Below, piece by piece: positions 34,490-44,672 of a stretch of DNA of 62,211 nucleotides. The notes beneath the pieces were generated by a model, which saw only the letters and a program-made list of their open reading frames with translations, was not told the origin of the DNA and searched no databases. Made by a program: the position numbers and the translations under genes. Numbering within the stretch: the first letter of the stretch is position 1; each line of letters opens with the position of its first letter. This DNA is from Chara braunii (taxonomy: Eukaryota; Streptophyta; Charophyceae; Charales; Characeae), in the NCBI GenBank assembly GCA_003427395.1, contig BFEA01001071.1, forward strand, positions 82,382 through 144,592, in the 5' to 3' direction.

Positions 34490-35790
34490 ATGTCCCCCTT
34501 GCTTATGGCATACGATCAGACAGTGCCCTAACTTAAGGGTATGTCCAACCTGCCTAAGTAAGCAAGTAAAAGTATGCACAACTGGACTGCCCTAACTTAA
34601 GGGTATGCCCAACACCACATCGACTCTAGTCATAAAACATATGACCATACCGCCCTAACTTAAGGGTACGTCTGGTTTCTGCTTAACTGACGACNTGAAG
34701 AATAAAACTAGACTGCCCTAACTTAAGGTTATGCCTAGTCAGCTATAGACAAGGTTACGTAGGGCATAGGATTAGGCTGCCCCAACTTAGGGGTGTGCCT
34801 AACCTGCCTAAAACAAGTACGAACGACAAAAGGTCGGACCGCCCTAACTTAAAGGTACGTTCAACCTACATCACATCAATGACAGAAAGCATATCACTAG
34901 GCCACCCTAACTTAAGGGTACGCCTAGCTAGCCTAGACAGTTTTAGGTACATAAGACAATATGACCAGGTCGCCCTAACTTAAGGGTACGCCTGACCTGC
35001 CTAAACAGTCACAAACGACGTATGACTAAGCCGCCCTAACTTAAGGGTACGCTTAGCCTCCGCAACAATAATACAAGAGAATAACCACTGATATATTTGC
35101 ACAAACTTTATATGTTTCTCTCTTACTAGGCAAATGATCAGACCTACCCAACTTAGGGAGACATCCAATCCTACCTCGTGTTTAGAAGGGAAAATAAAAG
35201 AAGATTTATACTAACTCTCTGCTCCTTCATATATCATGAGCATAAGACTGAACCGCCCTAACTAAAGGGTAAGCCCAGTCTGCCCGAGTTACTTTCATTA
35301 TATTCTTTATTCGCTTCTCTTCTCTTTTTATTGTACCTGAATTACTGACTGGCTTTCCGTACGTAGGGTGCCCGGTCTGTCAGCTGATATAGATTCGTAT
35401 AATATATATCAAAGTTCTATACTTTTGGTTGACTTTTTGTTCATGGCTTTTGACTGAGCCGCCCTAACTTAAGGGTACGCTCAGCCTTATACCTGTGTCC
35501 CCCTCAGAAGAAAACACACACAGAACTGGGTATAAGCAACTTAGAATATCCCCAGTCCTGTTTTCAGCAACCCAAAAGAAACATCAGGATTCTGAGCCTT
35601 CCCAACTTAGGGTGCCCGTCCTCCTGTCCAGAACCCCCCAAGCAAAAAAAACGACTGGTCCGTCCAACTTAGGATAGGCCCAACCCTCAAAGATCATACA
35701 CTCAGCCCAACAAACATAAATAAACATAGCACTAAACCCACTCAACTTAGAGGGATCCAGCCTTGGGTTGACCCGGTCAAACGCATGCAA
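34490..35790 (-). repeat. Hairpin array of the minus LTR
   Basis: At least 14 units with the sense core TACCCTTAAGTTAGGGCG (on the + strand CCCTAACTTAAGGG). Arms are unique and paired: CTAAGC/GCTTAG near 35030-35055, CTAGGC/GCCTAG near 34898-34927, TTAGGC/GCCTAA near 34768-34800, CTGAGC/GCTCAG near 35455-35485, AGACTG/CAGTCT near 35250-35280, and AGAACTGGG 35522-35530 with CCCAGTCCT 35551-35559. The last has one imperfect pair, which is G-T on the sense strand. The inner CCCT/AGGG stem closes TAAGTT. Confidence 0.82.
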
Positions 35791-36000
35791 AATACCTTTC
35801 TCCCACCTTCCCCCCAATTCCTTTGTCTGAATTCACTCAGAGATTATCTAAACTCTCATATATATTTGTTTATTAAACCTTTCATAAAGCCTGTCTTGAC
35901 ATATGTAACAAAATAAAAAGTAATAACCTTCCATAATCATATTCAGATACCCAAAGGAATAACAGTTAGGGGAAAGGATCACACGCGTTAGACGAGAGTT

Positions 36001-36260
36001 ATACCTGAAGTTCCCTGCTTTCAGAACCCCGTCTGGGCTCCGGCAGAGCTCCTGCAATTGGTGGGTTGACTCCCCACAGAGTCTTGCTGCGGTCCTACGG
36101 GTTGCAATCCTGTCTGCCGCCTTCCTGTCGTAACCTCAACTTAGACTTAGAGTAAGAGGGATTGAAAAAGATAAGTCAGACTCTCAAGATCCACGAGAGG
36201 AACAACTCAACTCACAATGAGAGGGCCTTGGAATCTTGAATCTCCTGAGGGCCACGCAAT
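36001..36260 (-). promoter_or_regulatory. Conserved LTR leader block, minus LTR
   Basis: On the sense strand it ends with hairpin arms GGAGCCC and GGGTTCT around AGACG, then CTTCAG/GTAT, a splice-donor-like sequence with the GT at 36004-36003. Counterpart of 2318-2585. Confidence 0.55.
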
Positions 36261-39200
36261 GGTAGCCAAACAGTAGCAGCTTGGTCAATCCGGAAGTCAA
36301 CTGTTGGGTCCAACTCTCTGATGACCTCCCAACTCGCAGTAATAACTCCTTCACCAACACTCTACCATGCTACAACCACGGCCCTTCTTGCAGTCCAACC
36401 ACAACCGCACACCAGCCTGTAGCAGTCCTTAGATGCAGCAGCTCGCCCACAATCAACGGCAGTAGCAGCCTGCTTGTACACAGCGTGCAACGGCCGATCA
36501 TGCGGCCAGCCACAACCAGAAGCAATACGCAGCATAGGCACTGCAACAATCTGCCAACAACAACATACAGTAACCAGCAATAAAAGTCCGGCCACAGTCC
36601 ATAGACGCAACAACTGCACACAGCGGCGGTGAACAGCAGCGGCTGCAGTCAGCAGCAGCCACAGTCCGCATACAGTCCACGAACGCAGCAGCAGTCAACT
36701 GCAGCCGTTTGCCACAGCCTGCGATACCCAACAGTGCGGGGCGGCCAGCAACAGCCATTCACAGTCTGACTGCGCAGCATATTCATACTTAATCCTGCAT
36801 GGCCTAGTCTGTCAAACGAGCAGTGACTGCGGACAGGGTCAACCCGGTCGTGGGTGTGGCAGCAAGCACAGTTGCACCCCGCGGGCGGCCCCTCCTGACT
36901 GCTAACCAAGGCACAAGCCAAATCCCATTATCCGTCGGGACTTCTTTAGACGCGGTCATGGTAAATATGCATGGTTCCTCTCTTGCCTTCCCTTCAAGCT
37001 TTTCCCCCACAGCCACTCGACAATAGCCGCGATCATCTCCACGAAGACTCAGTTTGCCTGCAGCTCGTGACTTGCAGAGCATCGATCACAGGTGAGTCTG
37101 CACTTTCCCTGACTAACCTGCTACTGTACCGCCCAGTGGGGCGAGAGACGTACTAGCTAGCAGACAGGCTTGTAGTCTCTGCAACCTGCCCCCTTGCTGC
37201 TTCGTAGTAGGGGACCACTATACAACGCTTGTTCATGTAAGTATGCCTTCGATCCTTATCCTCCCTTTCACGACTCCGCCCTTCCTTTGCCTTTAGCCTC
37301 TTCTCTCTATTCCACGTACAACTCGTCCTGTGCCCAGCTGCCCGTTCCAGCCTGAACGCATGTAGACTGTTGCTTCCCACCACCCTAACTTGCCGCGACA
37401 GTACCTGCCCGCTTCTCGTTGTCAAATCAAGAGATCACTGCGCCCCCACCGTTCACGTGCAGGCAAGTCTCCTCTATCTCCCCTTCCTTCTTAGGGAGAA
37501 CGAACCATAGTGAAATGACTAAAATTCAGAATGCAGTTTCTCATTGAAAGCCACCAAGTCGAGCGCTGTCCAGAAAGCAAAAATGCACAGACATTCCACC
37601 ACTGGAGAACCAAGCGCTGAATCTGGCTGTTTGTAAGAGCATACTCTTGCTACCCCAAACATATGTATCCAGTGCCCAGACAACTACTACTACTAATAGC
37701 TACTGGTAGCCTACAAATTGATAGCATCCTGCTGACGTCCGCAACATCAACCGACCTTGTAGGCCATCGCTGAGACCAGGTACGTTCCCACACATCAGCA
37801 TGAATCTTCCGCTACATCGTGGACAGATACACACCCCTGGCACTTGGCTCCGTAGCTCGTACTGTGCGACCTCCAATCACCAGCGTACATCATGAGGGCA
37901 AACCTTCACTTGAAGATGAGAAGATTCACTGCCAGGTAATCCTCCTCGTCCTCTTCCCGATTCAAAGCCGATTTCTTGGTGCGAGTGTCTGGTCAAAGAT
38001 GCTCGGTACTAGCATCGCTGCCCCCTTCTGTATCGTACCTTGAATGAACTTGGACGGAATGCCTACCGGGTAAATCTGGCACTCCGCCCAAACGCAGGTG
38101 ATGCACCACGAAGACGACGAAATCTATGCAGGCGACCATGGAGAAGGTAGCGAACCAGGGGGATGAGCACCGCGACGATGAGCACTCCAACTACTACGGG
38201 CACCATTTGCAAGCACTAGCATATTCCGGCTCCGCACCAATCAGCGCAAAGTGGAAACGAATCTACCGCTAGAACATGGAAATACACACTGCTACTTCGA
38301 GCCTTACGAGCAGTTTGGCATCGTAGCTCGACTGTCAGTTCGTCCCGCACTGCCAGTTTGGCACCTATGTCGCGGTGAGTTCCCTCTCGCTACTACCTCC
38401 TCTCCCTTCATCCGTCTTCACCCATCCTGCACGTGCACTGCCACTTTCCCTCTTAATGCACATAGCCACTTTCCTCGCACACATCCCTCTAACTCCCTAC
38501 GTCACCTCTACTCTCGCCCGGCACTCCCTACCTCATGGTGCTCTCCGCGCTCCAAGCTCGCGTTTCCGTCTCACTCGCACTTTATTATTCAAAATACATC
38601 TGGTTGCAACTACGGCCAGGCTCGAATCGAGCTTGCTGCTACCCGACTACGAAGGTCATGAAGATCACAACATCAACGGGTCGGAGCAGCAGGTAAGCCC
38701 AACTACATAATTCATTCTCCCTGCTGCCCTCCCTTCATGCTGTACCTTGCCTTCGTGCACCTCTCTCTCTCCCTTTCTTTCCCTCTCTCTGTGCGTTGCC
38801 CCGCTCGATGTCCGCCACCGACCGATCGTTGTTCCCTGCTTCTAATCTTCCCATTCGCCCGCAGCCCCTAATACTTACCCTGTCAAACCTACTATCCTAT
38901 AGTTAAAACTAACAGTACCATCATATTCACAATACAAAAAAACCCTTACTTACAACTTCACTTTGCCCGATTCTATAAAGAATCGGGCGAGATATCGAGT
39001 TTTCCGCCTGCCATAGCCAGCACTCCGCCACCTTTCGGCGCACCCCCTTTTCCTACTAACCTCCTATCCCACTAACTTACTGTTCATTCTAACTACAGAT
39101 TCATGGTCGCCCGCCCTGAAAACCTTAGTTTAGTATCTTACCCCACTAAGAATCGAGTTAGATTTACCCTTTCTTACTCCTATCTTTCTTGTCCTCACTC

Positions 39201-39756
39201 TAACTCGTCGCACATCGTTTTCACTCTAACTCCTAACTTATTAACTTCCCTCTAAAACTAACCTTAAATCCTGATTCGCCCACCACTAAAATCCCTGTTC
39301 ACTTCTTTGGTTCACTCGATTCTGATAAGTATCGAGTGAGCTAAGCAATTTTCATTCCCCCATACCCGTTTCTTCGTTCTCTGTGCCATTCCGGCCTCCG
39401 AATGCACCTGGCGTGACCCGGCGCCTAGGTTCATTCTCCCTTTATCTGTGCTTCTTCTTCGCTGCCTCCTGCCTCCTGTCTTCCCCTTATCTTTTCTGCC
39501 CTCACATCCACGAAGACCTGACTGTGCCATAGCCTTTCCCTCTCTCTGCCATATCCGCCGTCTCCTCCACTGTTTTCTGAATGCACCTGCCATATCCGCC
39601 ATCTCTCTGCCATATCCGCGTCCAGGTTCTTTTCTCTTTCGTGGCCCTTCCTCCCCTGCCTAGCGCTGCCTGTTTCGGGTCAGTCCATAGCTCCCGTCGC
39701 CCCGTCGGTTTCTGCGCCATCTTATAGTTGGTCAGACGGTCGAGCACCTCCGTCTG

Positions 39757-39907
39757 GTCCAAACTTGGGCCTGTACTTCAGCAGTTCATGGTTGCATCCG
39801 CTGAACTAGGCTCTTGGCCCTCACGGCCGGTCCCCAAACTTGGGCCTGTACTTCAGCAGTTCATGGTTACATCCGCTGAACTAGGCTCTTGGCCCTCACG
39901 GCCGGTC
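39757..39907. repeat. 75-bp tandem duplication in the minus LTR
   Basis: AAACTTGGGCCTGTACTTCA starts at 39761 and at 39836. The two units differ by about one base (GTTGCATC versus GTTACATC). The region is upstream in the LTR, where promoter repeats would be expected, but no TATA box is assigned. Confidence 0.85.
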
Positions 39908-40029
39908 CCGGTATCGGCACCGGGCCGCATCCCAACTTGGGAAAAAAAAAATGGAAAAAAAAAAAATTAAAAACAATGAAAAATAGAAAAGGAGACGGGG
40001 TCAGAAAAACGAGGAGGGAAGGGCCGTTG

Positions 40030-40355
40030 GAACCTTGTGCTCGGTCTTGCCTATTGGGCCCGCTGCCGGACTCCCCAACAAAACTAAGGGGGATAGTCCC
40101 ACGGGACCCTCAACCCCTCAGTCTCCTCCAAAAGAACCTTGTGCTCGGTCNNNNNNNNNNNNNNNNNNNNNNNNNNNNNNNNNNNNNNNNNNNNNNNNNN
40201 NNNNNNNNNNNNNNNNNNNNNNNNNNNNNNNNNNNNNNNNNNNNNNNNNNNNNNNNNNNNTCGGTCCTGCCTATCGGGCCCGCTGCCGGACTCCCCAACA
40301 AAACTAAGGGGGATAGTCCCACGGGACCCTCAACCCCTCAGTCTCCTCCAAAAGA
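40030..40355. repeat. 104-bp tandem repeats broken by an N gap
   Basis: AACCTTGTGCTCGGTC starts at 40031 and 40135 (period 104), and a further copy resumes at 40261 after 110 N (40151-40260). The + LTR has only one such unit near 19690-19780. The gap probably hides extra units of a variable-number repeat. Confidence 0.8.
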
Positions 40356-41009
40356 TGCTCCTTCGCTCCTCCGCTGCCGGCTGCTGGCTTCGATCCCCAG
40401 ATCTTCATAATCTGAATCCAAAATCATAACCTATAGGTCTAGGCCCAAGCTTGGGTTGGTTGCGAGCCAACCGGTATATGAACGGTAGCGGCAGCCAGCC
40501 TGGGCCTGTAGCTGCCGTGCTAAGGCCGCTGCCTGATTTCGCATCAAACCCACGGCGCTGTACGCACGCACATGCGGTTAGGGGCCGGATTTTGCTCGGC
40601 AAGTCACACTCGTGGCCCCCATAATGCCGCGCGGAGACCACAACTCGCGTTCTACCCCCTCTCGCCTGCTCCAACCAGCGCCCAAAAGTAACACTACCTC
40701 CTAATGATGTCCTCCGTAGGACACGCCCCATGGTCACCTCAACATAGTGAACAACCTTTCCTAGTTTTAATCAACGCCAAAATTTTTGCCGGCGGAAACG
40801 CCGACCCTATAGCATCAAGAGAAAAAACTCATCACGCGCGCCTCAAAACCGCGCGCCCTTATACTCTCTACTTCCCGTCAACCATTTAGTCAACGCGAAC
40901 CAAACACAACCGCAACTTCGCACGGTATACTGAAATTCCGAGCAAACCTTATTTTCTGTCATTTGCAAAAACCAGGGCGGATACCCTCGTAGGAGTATTC
41001 GCGCCGACA

Positions 41010-42390
41010 GCGTGCATTTCGTATATTTTGAGAGAATCTCGAAGTACTGGACGGGGTTAACAATTGACGGGGAAAAAGAAGGGGGTCAAAAACATGCTCT
41101 TCGAGTACTTGATTTTTTTTAATCTTTTGAAGAGCTGCCAATCAAAATGAGTCTTTCTATTTTCTTTTCCCGCCTCCCATTCTTGGGAACTGGAAAGAAA
41201 AAGCAAAAAAAAAAAAAAAAAAACCACCACATCACAATATAAATCCCTCGCAATTTCTCTACCATCTGATTCTCTCGCATCAGTGGTGGGACGATGTCCC
41301 GCAGATGTCCCAAAGGTGTTTGTGGGATAAAGTTTACCTTACTCCTTTGTTAGTGGAACCGTGCTTCGGGTTGATTTGTGAGGTCCCCGGCCTCCGGACT
41401 GGATTTTTTTTTTTTTTTTTCCACCCGAGGATGGGTAGCCTAAACCGTATGTGTTCATATAGTCCATACTAGACTATTCTCGTCCTTATCGAGGGAGATG
41501 CTAAGGGGTGGACCCCACTGGGTGGCGGCTGGAAACTGGTATTGGCCACAAAAAAACGGCCGACCGTGGTTGGAAAAAACTTGACGCATTTTGAAGGGAC
41601 CCCACCGCAGACCGATAGTTTTGGCACTGGAAAAGGCATGGCATAGCCGAATAGGAAACCACCGAAGGGTGTTTCCCGAAAAGGCAAGTCGGGCGGGTGC
41701 TGTTGACCATGGCCTGGTACCGCACTGCTCCAGGACAAGTCCATGTGTGGCCATGCATGACCCGGTGTGGCGGGTTCCGCACAAGTGTCGTGCGTTGCTG
41801 TGTGGCCCGAGTGGGTCCCCTCAGGCAACAGGAAATTACCGTCGGGGGCGTGGGTGGATGTCCCTCCCTGCCGTTGGTGGGAGGTGCCATCTGACCCATT
41901 GGTAGCTGGAGTGCACTGAGCACATGAGCACTGACGGGGAGCCATCGCCGGGGACGAAGGAGGACAGTTTGGTGAATCGCACGGGTTCGTGAAGGTTGTG
42001 CGGTCGACAGGGCCAGAACAGGCAGTGCACAGGGGTTGACGACGTCGTCGTCACGGTAATGGGATCACCATGGATCAATCGGACATGGCCGCTTCGGAGG
42101 AGGAGTGGGAGGACCTCATTTTCATGTTGGTTCTCCATAGATGACCGCGGACCATGTAGAAACGCCCCGTCACCATTTCGACAACCTCTTTCCAAGCGCA
42201 GTGGGGTCTGGAATTCCTTTCAGGGCCGGCTTTCCACACCGGTTTCCAGACCTAGTGGGGTCTGGAAAACACCCCGGCGCCCAAATTTTTCCAGGCCGCC
42301 GGCCATTGGGGTCCACACCTAACCTTCTCTCGGCTCAACGAACACAGGACTGAAATTTTTGGAATGAAAGAAGAGAAAAAAAAATCCCAC
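41010..42390. other. Unassigned DNA right of the minus element
   Basis: About 1.4 kb. It holds a run of about 19 A near 41203-41222 and a run of T near 41407-41423, which could be tails of retroposed copies on opposite strands. 41470-42250 is GC-rich and open in several frames at once, so the open frames reflect composition. No protein family is recognised. Confidence 0.5.
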
Positions 42391-43496
42391 GTCTTTGATT
42401 TGTCTAGGTCGCTGAGACAAGGGTGCCCACTGCCCCCCCTGCTGTTCGTCCTCCAAATCGAGGTAGTCCTCAACGCTTTACGAGCGAGTCCTGCAATCAA
42501 AGACCTGCATCTAGAAGGGAACACAGTAGTAATGACCGAAGCAATAACTGATGATCTACTACCGATCACAGAGGCAACCCAGGAGCCTATGGACGCTGCA
42601 AAAGCCATTCTAGATATTTATTCCTCACTGTCGGAGGTCCAGGTTAACTGGGACAAATCTGTATATTTTCTCCTGGAGGAGTTTGAGCTGCCCAATGATT
42701 GGTCAATGAGAAGGGTCAAGGAGGTTGAGTCAGAGAGATATCTAGGTCTTCAGGTGTCATTATCTAACAGCCATACGGCACAGGAGTCGATTTTGTTAGT
42801 AAGGGTTAAAGCCAAAACGAAAAGATGCAGATCATCCTTGGGACTCTCGCTAATAGGCAGGGCCACAGTCCTATCTGCTTCGGTCTTCTCCTTAATCTGG
42901 CATATAGCAGCGGTTATCCTCATCTCCAGGAAAACGTTGCAGCCATTAGAAGAGAAGTTGCTCGATATTTATGGAAACCGGATGCGGAAGAGGATAAAAA
43001 ATTCATCTCCAAGGTTTCATGGGACAAGGTAACGCTGCCTAAAGAAGAGGGGGGTCTAGCTATTGTCGACCCAGAAAGACAAAATATTGCTTTACTGGGT
43101 AAGTGGATACAAAAAGCCAGCACCCAATTCGAGTACAAAAATTGGTTGGCGGTGGCGGAATACATCCTGCAGCAAGAATTTAAACTAAGGAGAAAGAAAG
43201 ATGTTTGGACTTGCCTTCAAGTCCCCTCCTATTTGCACAGGAGACCCAAATCTGCAATGAGACTGGCTTGGTGGGTGGCATGGAAACGACTGAGGCCAGC
43301 GTCAGGTGCCAGACCCTCGACTCGAGAGGATGTGCTCATCCAACCTCTGTTCGAAAATGTAAAAAATCTAAAGGGAAATAATCTAAAAAATCTAAGACAA
43401 AAATCTAAGGAAAACTTAGAAAAAAAAAAAAGAAAAAAAAAACAAACTTACCTCAGAAGAAAAAGGCTGCCCGTTTCCAACGGCCGCCTGCTATAG
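42391..43496 (+). pseudogene. 5'-truncated LINE reverse transcriptase fragment
   Basis: The segment begins within the RT: LRQGCPLPPLLFVL is the LINE motif RQGCPLSPLLF. AITDDLLPI stands where FADD/YADD belongs (two Asp kept), then VNWDKS and YLGLQV follow in the order expected of plant L1-like RTs. Near 42880-42960 the phase moves from that starting at 42364 to that of 42825-43496. The C-terminal part then shows KVSWDKVTLPKEEGGLAI and ALLGKW, typical of L1-type ORF2 after the RT. The endonuclease and N-terminal RT are missing, consistent with 5' truncation on insertion. An A-rich stretch at 43417-43442 may be internal priming or tail. Dead copy. Confidence 0.75.
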
Positions 43497-43501
43497 CTCT
43501 G

Positions 43502-43638
43502 GGGGACTCTTAAGTCCCCAGTCACTTTTGAATGCGCCATGTGACGCTTAAGTTTTTAGTTTTTAAAGTTTTTTTTTTTTTTTTTTAATTCCGTTGGCTC
43601 ATGCCAACATTTAGTTTTACGTGGCTTTTCAGCCACGT
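43502..43638. repeat. Cluster of three perfect hairpins
   Basis: GGGGACT-CTTA-AGTCCCC at 43502-43519, GTTGGC-TCAT-GCCAAC at 43593-43608 and ACGTGGC-TTTTCA-GCCACGT at 43619-43638. A box-B-like GGTTCAAATCC follows at about 43659-43669, then a run of A. Possibly the end of a small mobile element. No family is assigned. Confidence 0.5.
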
Positions 43639-43689
43639 CCTTCTAAACGCACGCCCCGGTTCAAATCCTACAGGACAAAAAAAAAAAAA

Positions 43690-43955
43690 CTTTTGACTTT
43701 TATTTTTATTATTATTTTATTATTATCTTTTCGATTTTATGCGTGTCATCCTTGCGCAGGGGCCATGCCGATTCGAGCGCCTGATCTGGACCGCGCGATC
43801 TTCACGATCGGACGGCCAGATCTGACCTCACGGGCCTCAATCAGCAACGGCCAGCTCCAAAAGGAGCCAGCCCAGTGGTACGACGTTTGCGATTCGATCC
43901 CGGTATTCATCGGGTAAGAGTCTTGCACTGTATCCTATTGAGCTAGCTCCTATCA
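43690..43955 (-). mobile_element. SINE with a tRNA-Lys-derived head
   Basis: On the minus strand the head reads TAGCTCAATAGG (43945-43934; Pol III box A type), then GCAAGACTCTTA resembling the tRNA-Lys(CUU) anticodon arm, then GGGATCGAATC (43901-43891; box B type). The body of roughly 150 bases ends in an AT-rich tail of AATAATAAT type (T-rich on + at about 43690-43740). Head, body and A-rich tail are the SINE layout. The alignment to tRNA-Lys is from memory. Confidence 0.65.
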
Positions 43956-44640
43956 CGACAGTGATAGGAGCTGCTCTTCTATAAGAAGAGCTTGCCCAGT
44001 CATTATTCCTCATGCCGGGGCTTTGCAGGCCCTGCCTGCCTATGGCTTCGCAAGCCCTGCCTGCCTGCGGCCCCGCCTGTCTGTGGTCTAGAAGGCCTAG
44101 TGGCCGGTGGCCTAGCAGGCTCTGCTTGCCTACTTCTTCCTTGTGGATGGCTGCCCATCCACCGATCCGGGCCAGCCCTTCGAGTAGGCCTCGGCATAGG
44201 CCTGCTGGCCCCACCCTGGCTTGAGGTCAACCCTGCGGGCCCAGAGAGAAAAAAACCTGGCTATCCCTCGCGCGCCGTGGTCCCATACCCGACGCATCCG
44301 TCTTTTCCGCCTACTTAGGCCCTGAATTGCACGGCTGTTATTTTAGGTAAAATAGGCCTAGTTTTATCGTTCCCATGCACGCACATTCCTACGGTTTCGA
44401 TAAAAGCGAAGCATTGTCGTTCGCATTCGTTACTCTCGGACGCCACACGCGCCCGGACTAAAGTTTAAAAACATTTAGTTTCTCAGTCATAGGTCAGGTC
44501 TAAATAACTTTTGCACACGTCAGTCTCATCAAGTCCTTCAATTCAATGAAAGAGTCGGACAGCGTCCGACGTTTAAAATCCCCGGCAAATACCCTGCCCC
44601 GACAACGTCGCCCCGTTCCTTCTTCTTCTTCCCATTGTTG
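43956..44640. other. Unassigned DNA with a short GC-rich repeat
   Basis: 44028-44115 contains two to three imperfect units of CAGGCCCTGCCTGCCTATGG type, about 26 bases apart. Otherwise no gene or recognised element. Confidence 0.4.
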
Positions 44641-44672
44641 TCTCCTGTTGTCCGATGTATCCCCTGCCTTCT

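Larger units (their letters stand above)
28124..41009 (-). mobile_element. Antisense, gag-pol-less LTR element interrupted by the + element
   Basis: On the minus strand: 5' LTR 41009-31632, PBS 31629-31612, interior 31611-28298, then the first 174 bp of the 3' LTR (28297-28124), where the + element breaks it. The 174-bp 3' LTR piece differs from 40836-41009 at about a dozen positions by eye, roughly 7 percent, more than the two LTRs of the + element differ. It is therefore the older insertion. The interior has no recognisable gag or pol and keeps only the leader end and the 3' noncoding end, as in large deletion derivatives (LARD-type) that depend on a relative for proteins. Confidence 0.8.
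31632..41009 (-). repeat. 5' LTR of the minus element, about 9.4 kb
   Basis: Starts TGTCGGCGCG (41009 downward), ends CTCGACA at 31632. In sense order it holds a VNTR-like part with an N gap (40355-40030), 75-bp repeats (39907-39757), GAATCG palindromes (39338-39313 and 38988-38965), a CAG/CTG-rich stretch (about 36760-36300), the leader block with splice-donor-like CAG/GTAT (36260-36001), the hairpin array (35790-34490), GGGAAGCG boxes (about 34110-34005), the GATAA palindrome (33756-33737) and the conserved U5 end. The flank after its 5' tip is GCGTG (41010-41014), a possible target duplication. Confidence 0.82.

Noticed and set aside
36281-36921. Overlapping ORFs on both strands of the CAG-rich part of the minus LTR
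   Set aside because: Same compositional artefact as in the + LTR; the region is the inverted counterpart of 1200-2230.
41455-42200. Three overlapping minus-strand ORFs of 109-158 codons
   Set aside because: All three phases are open in GC-rich DNA, none shows a family motif, and none has a clear coding advantage.
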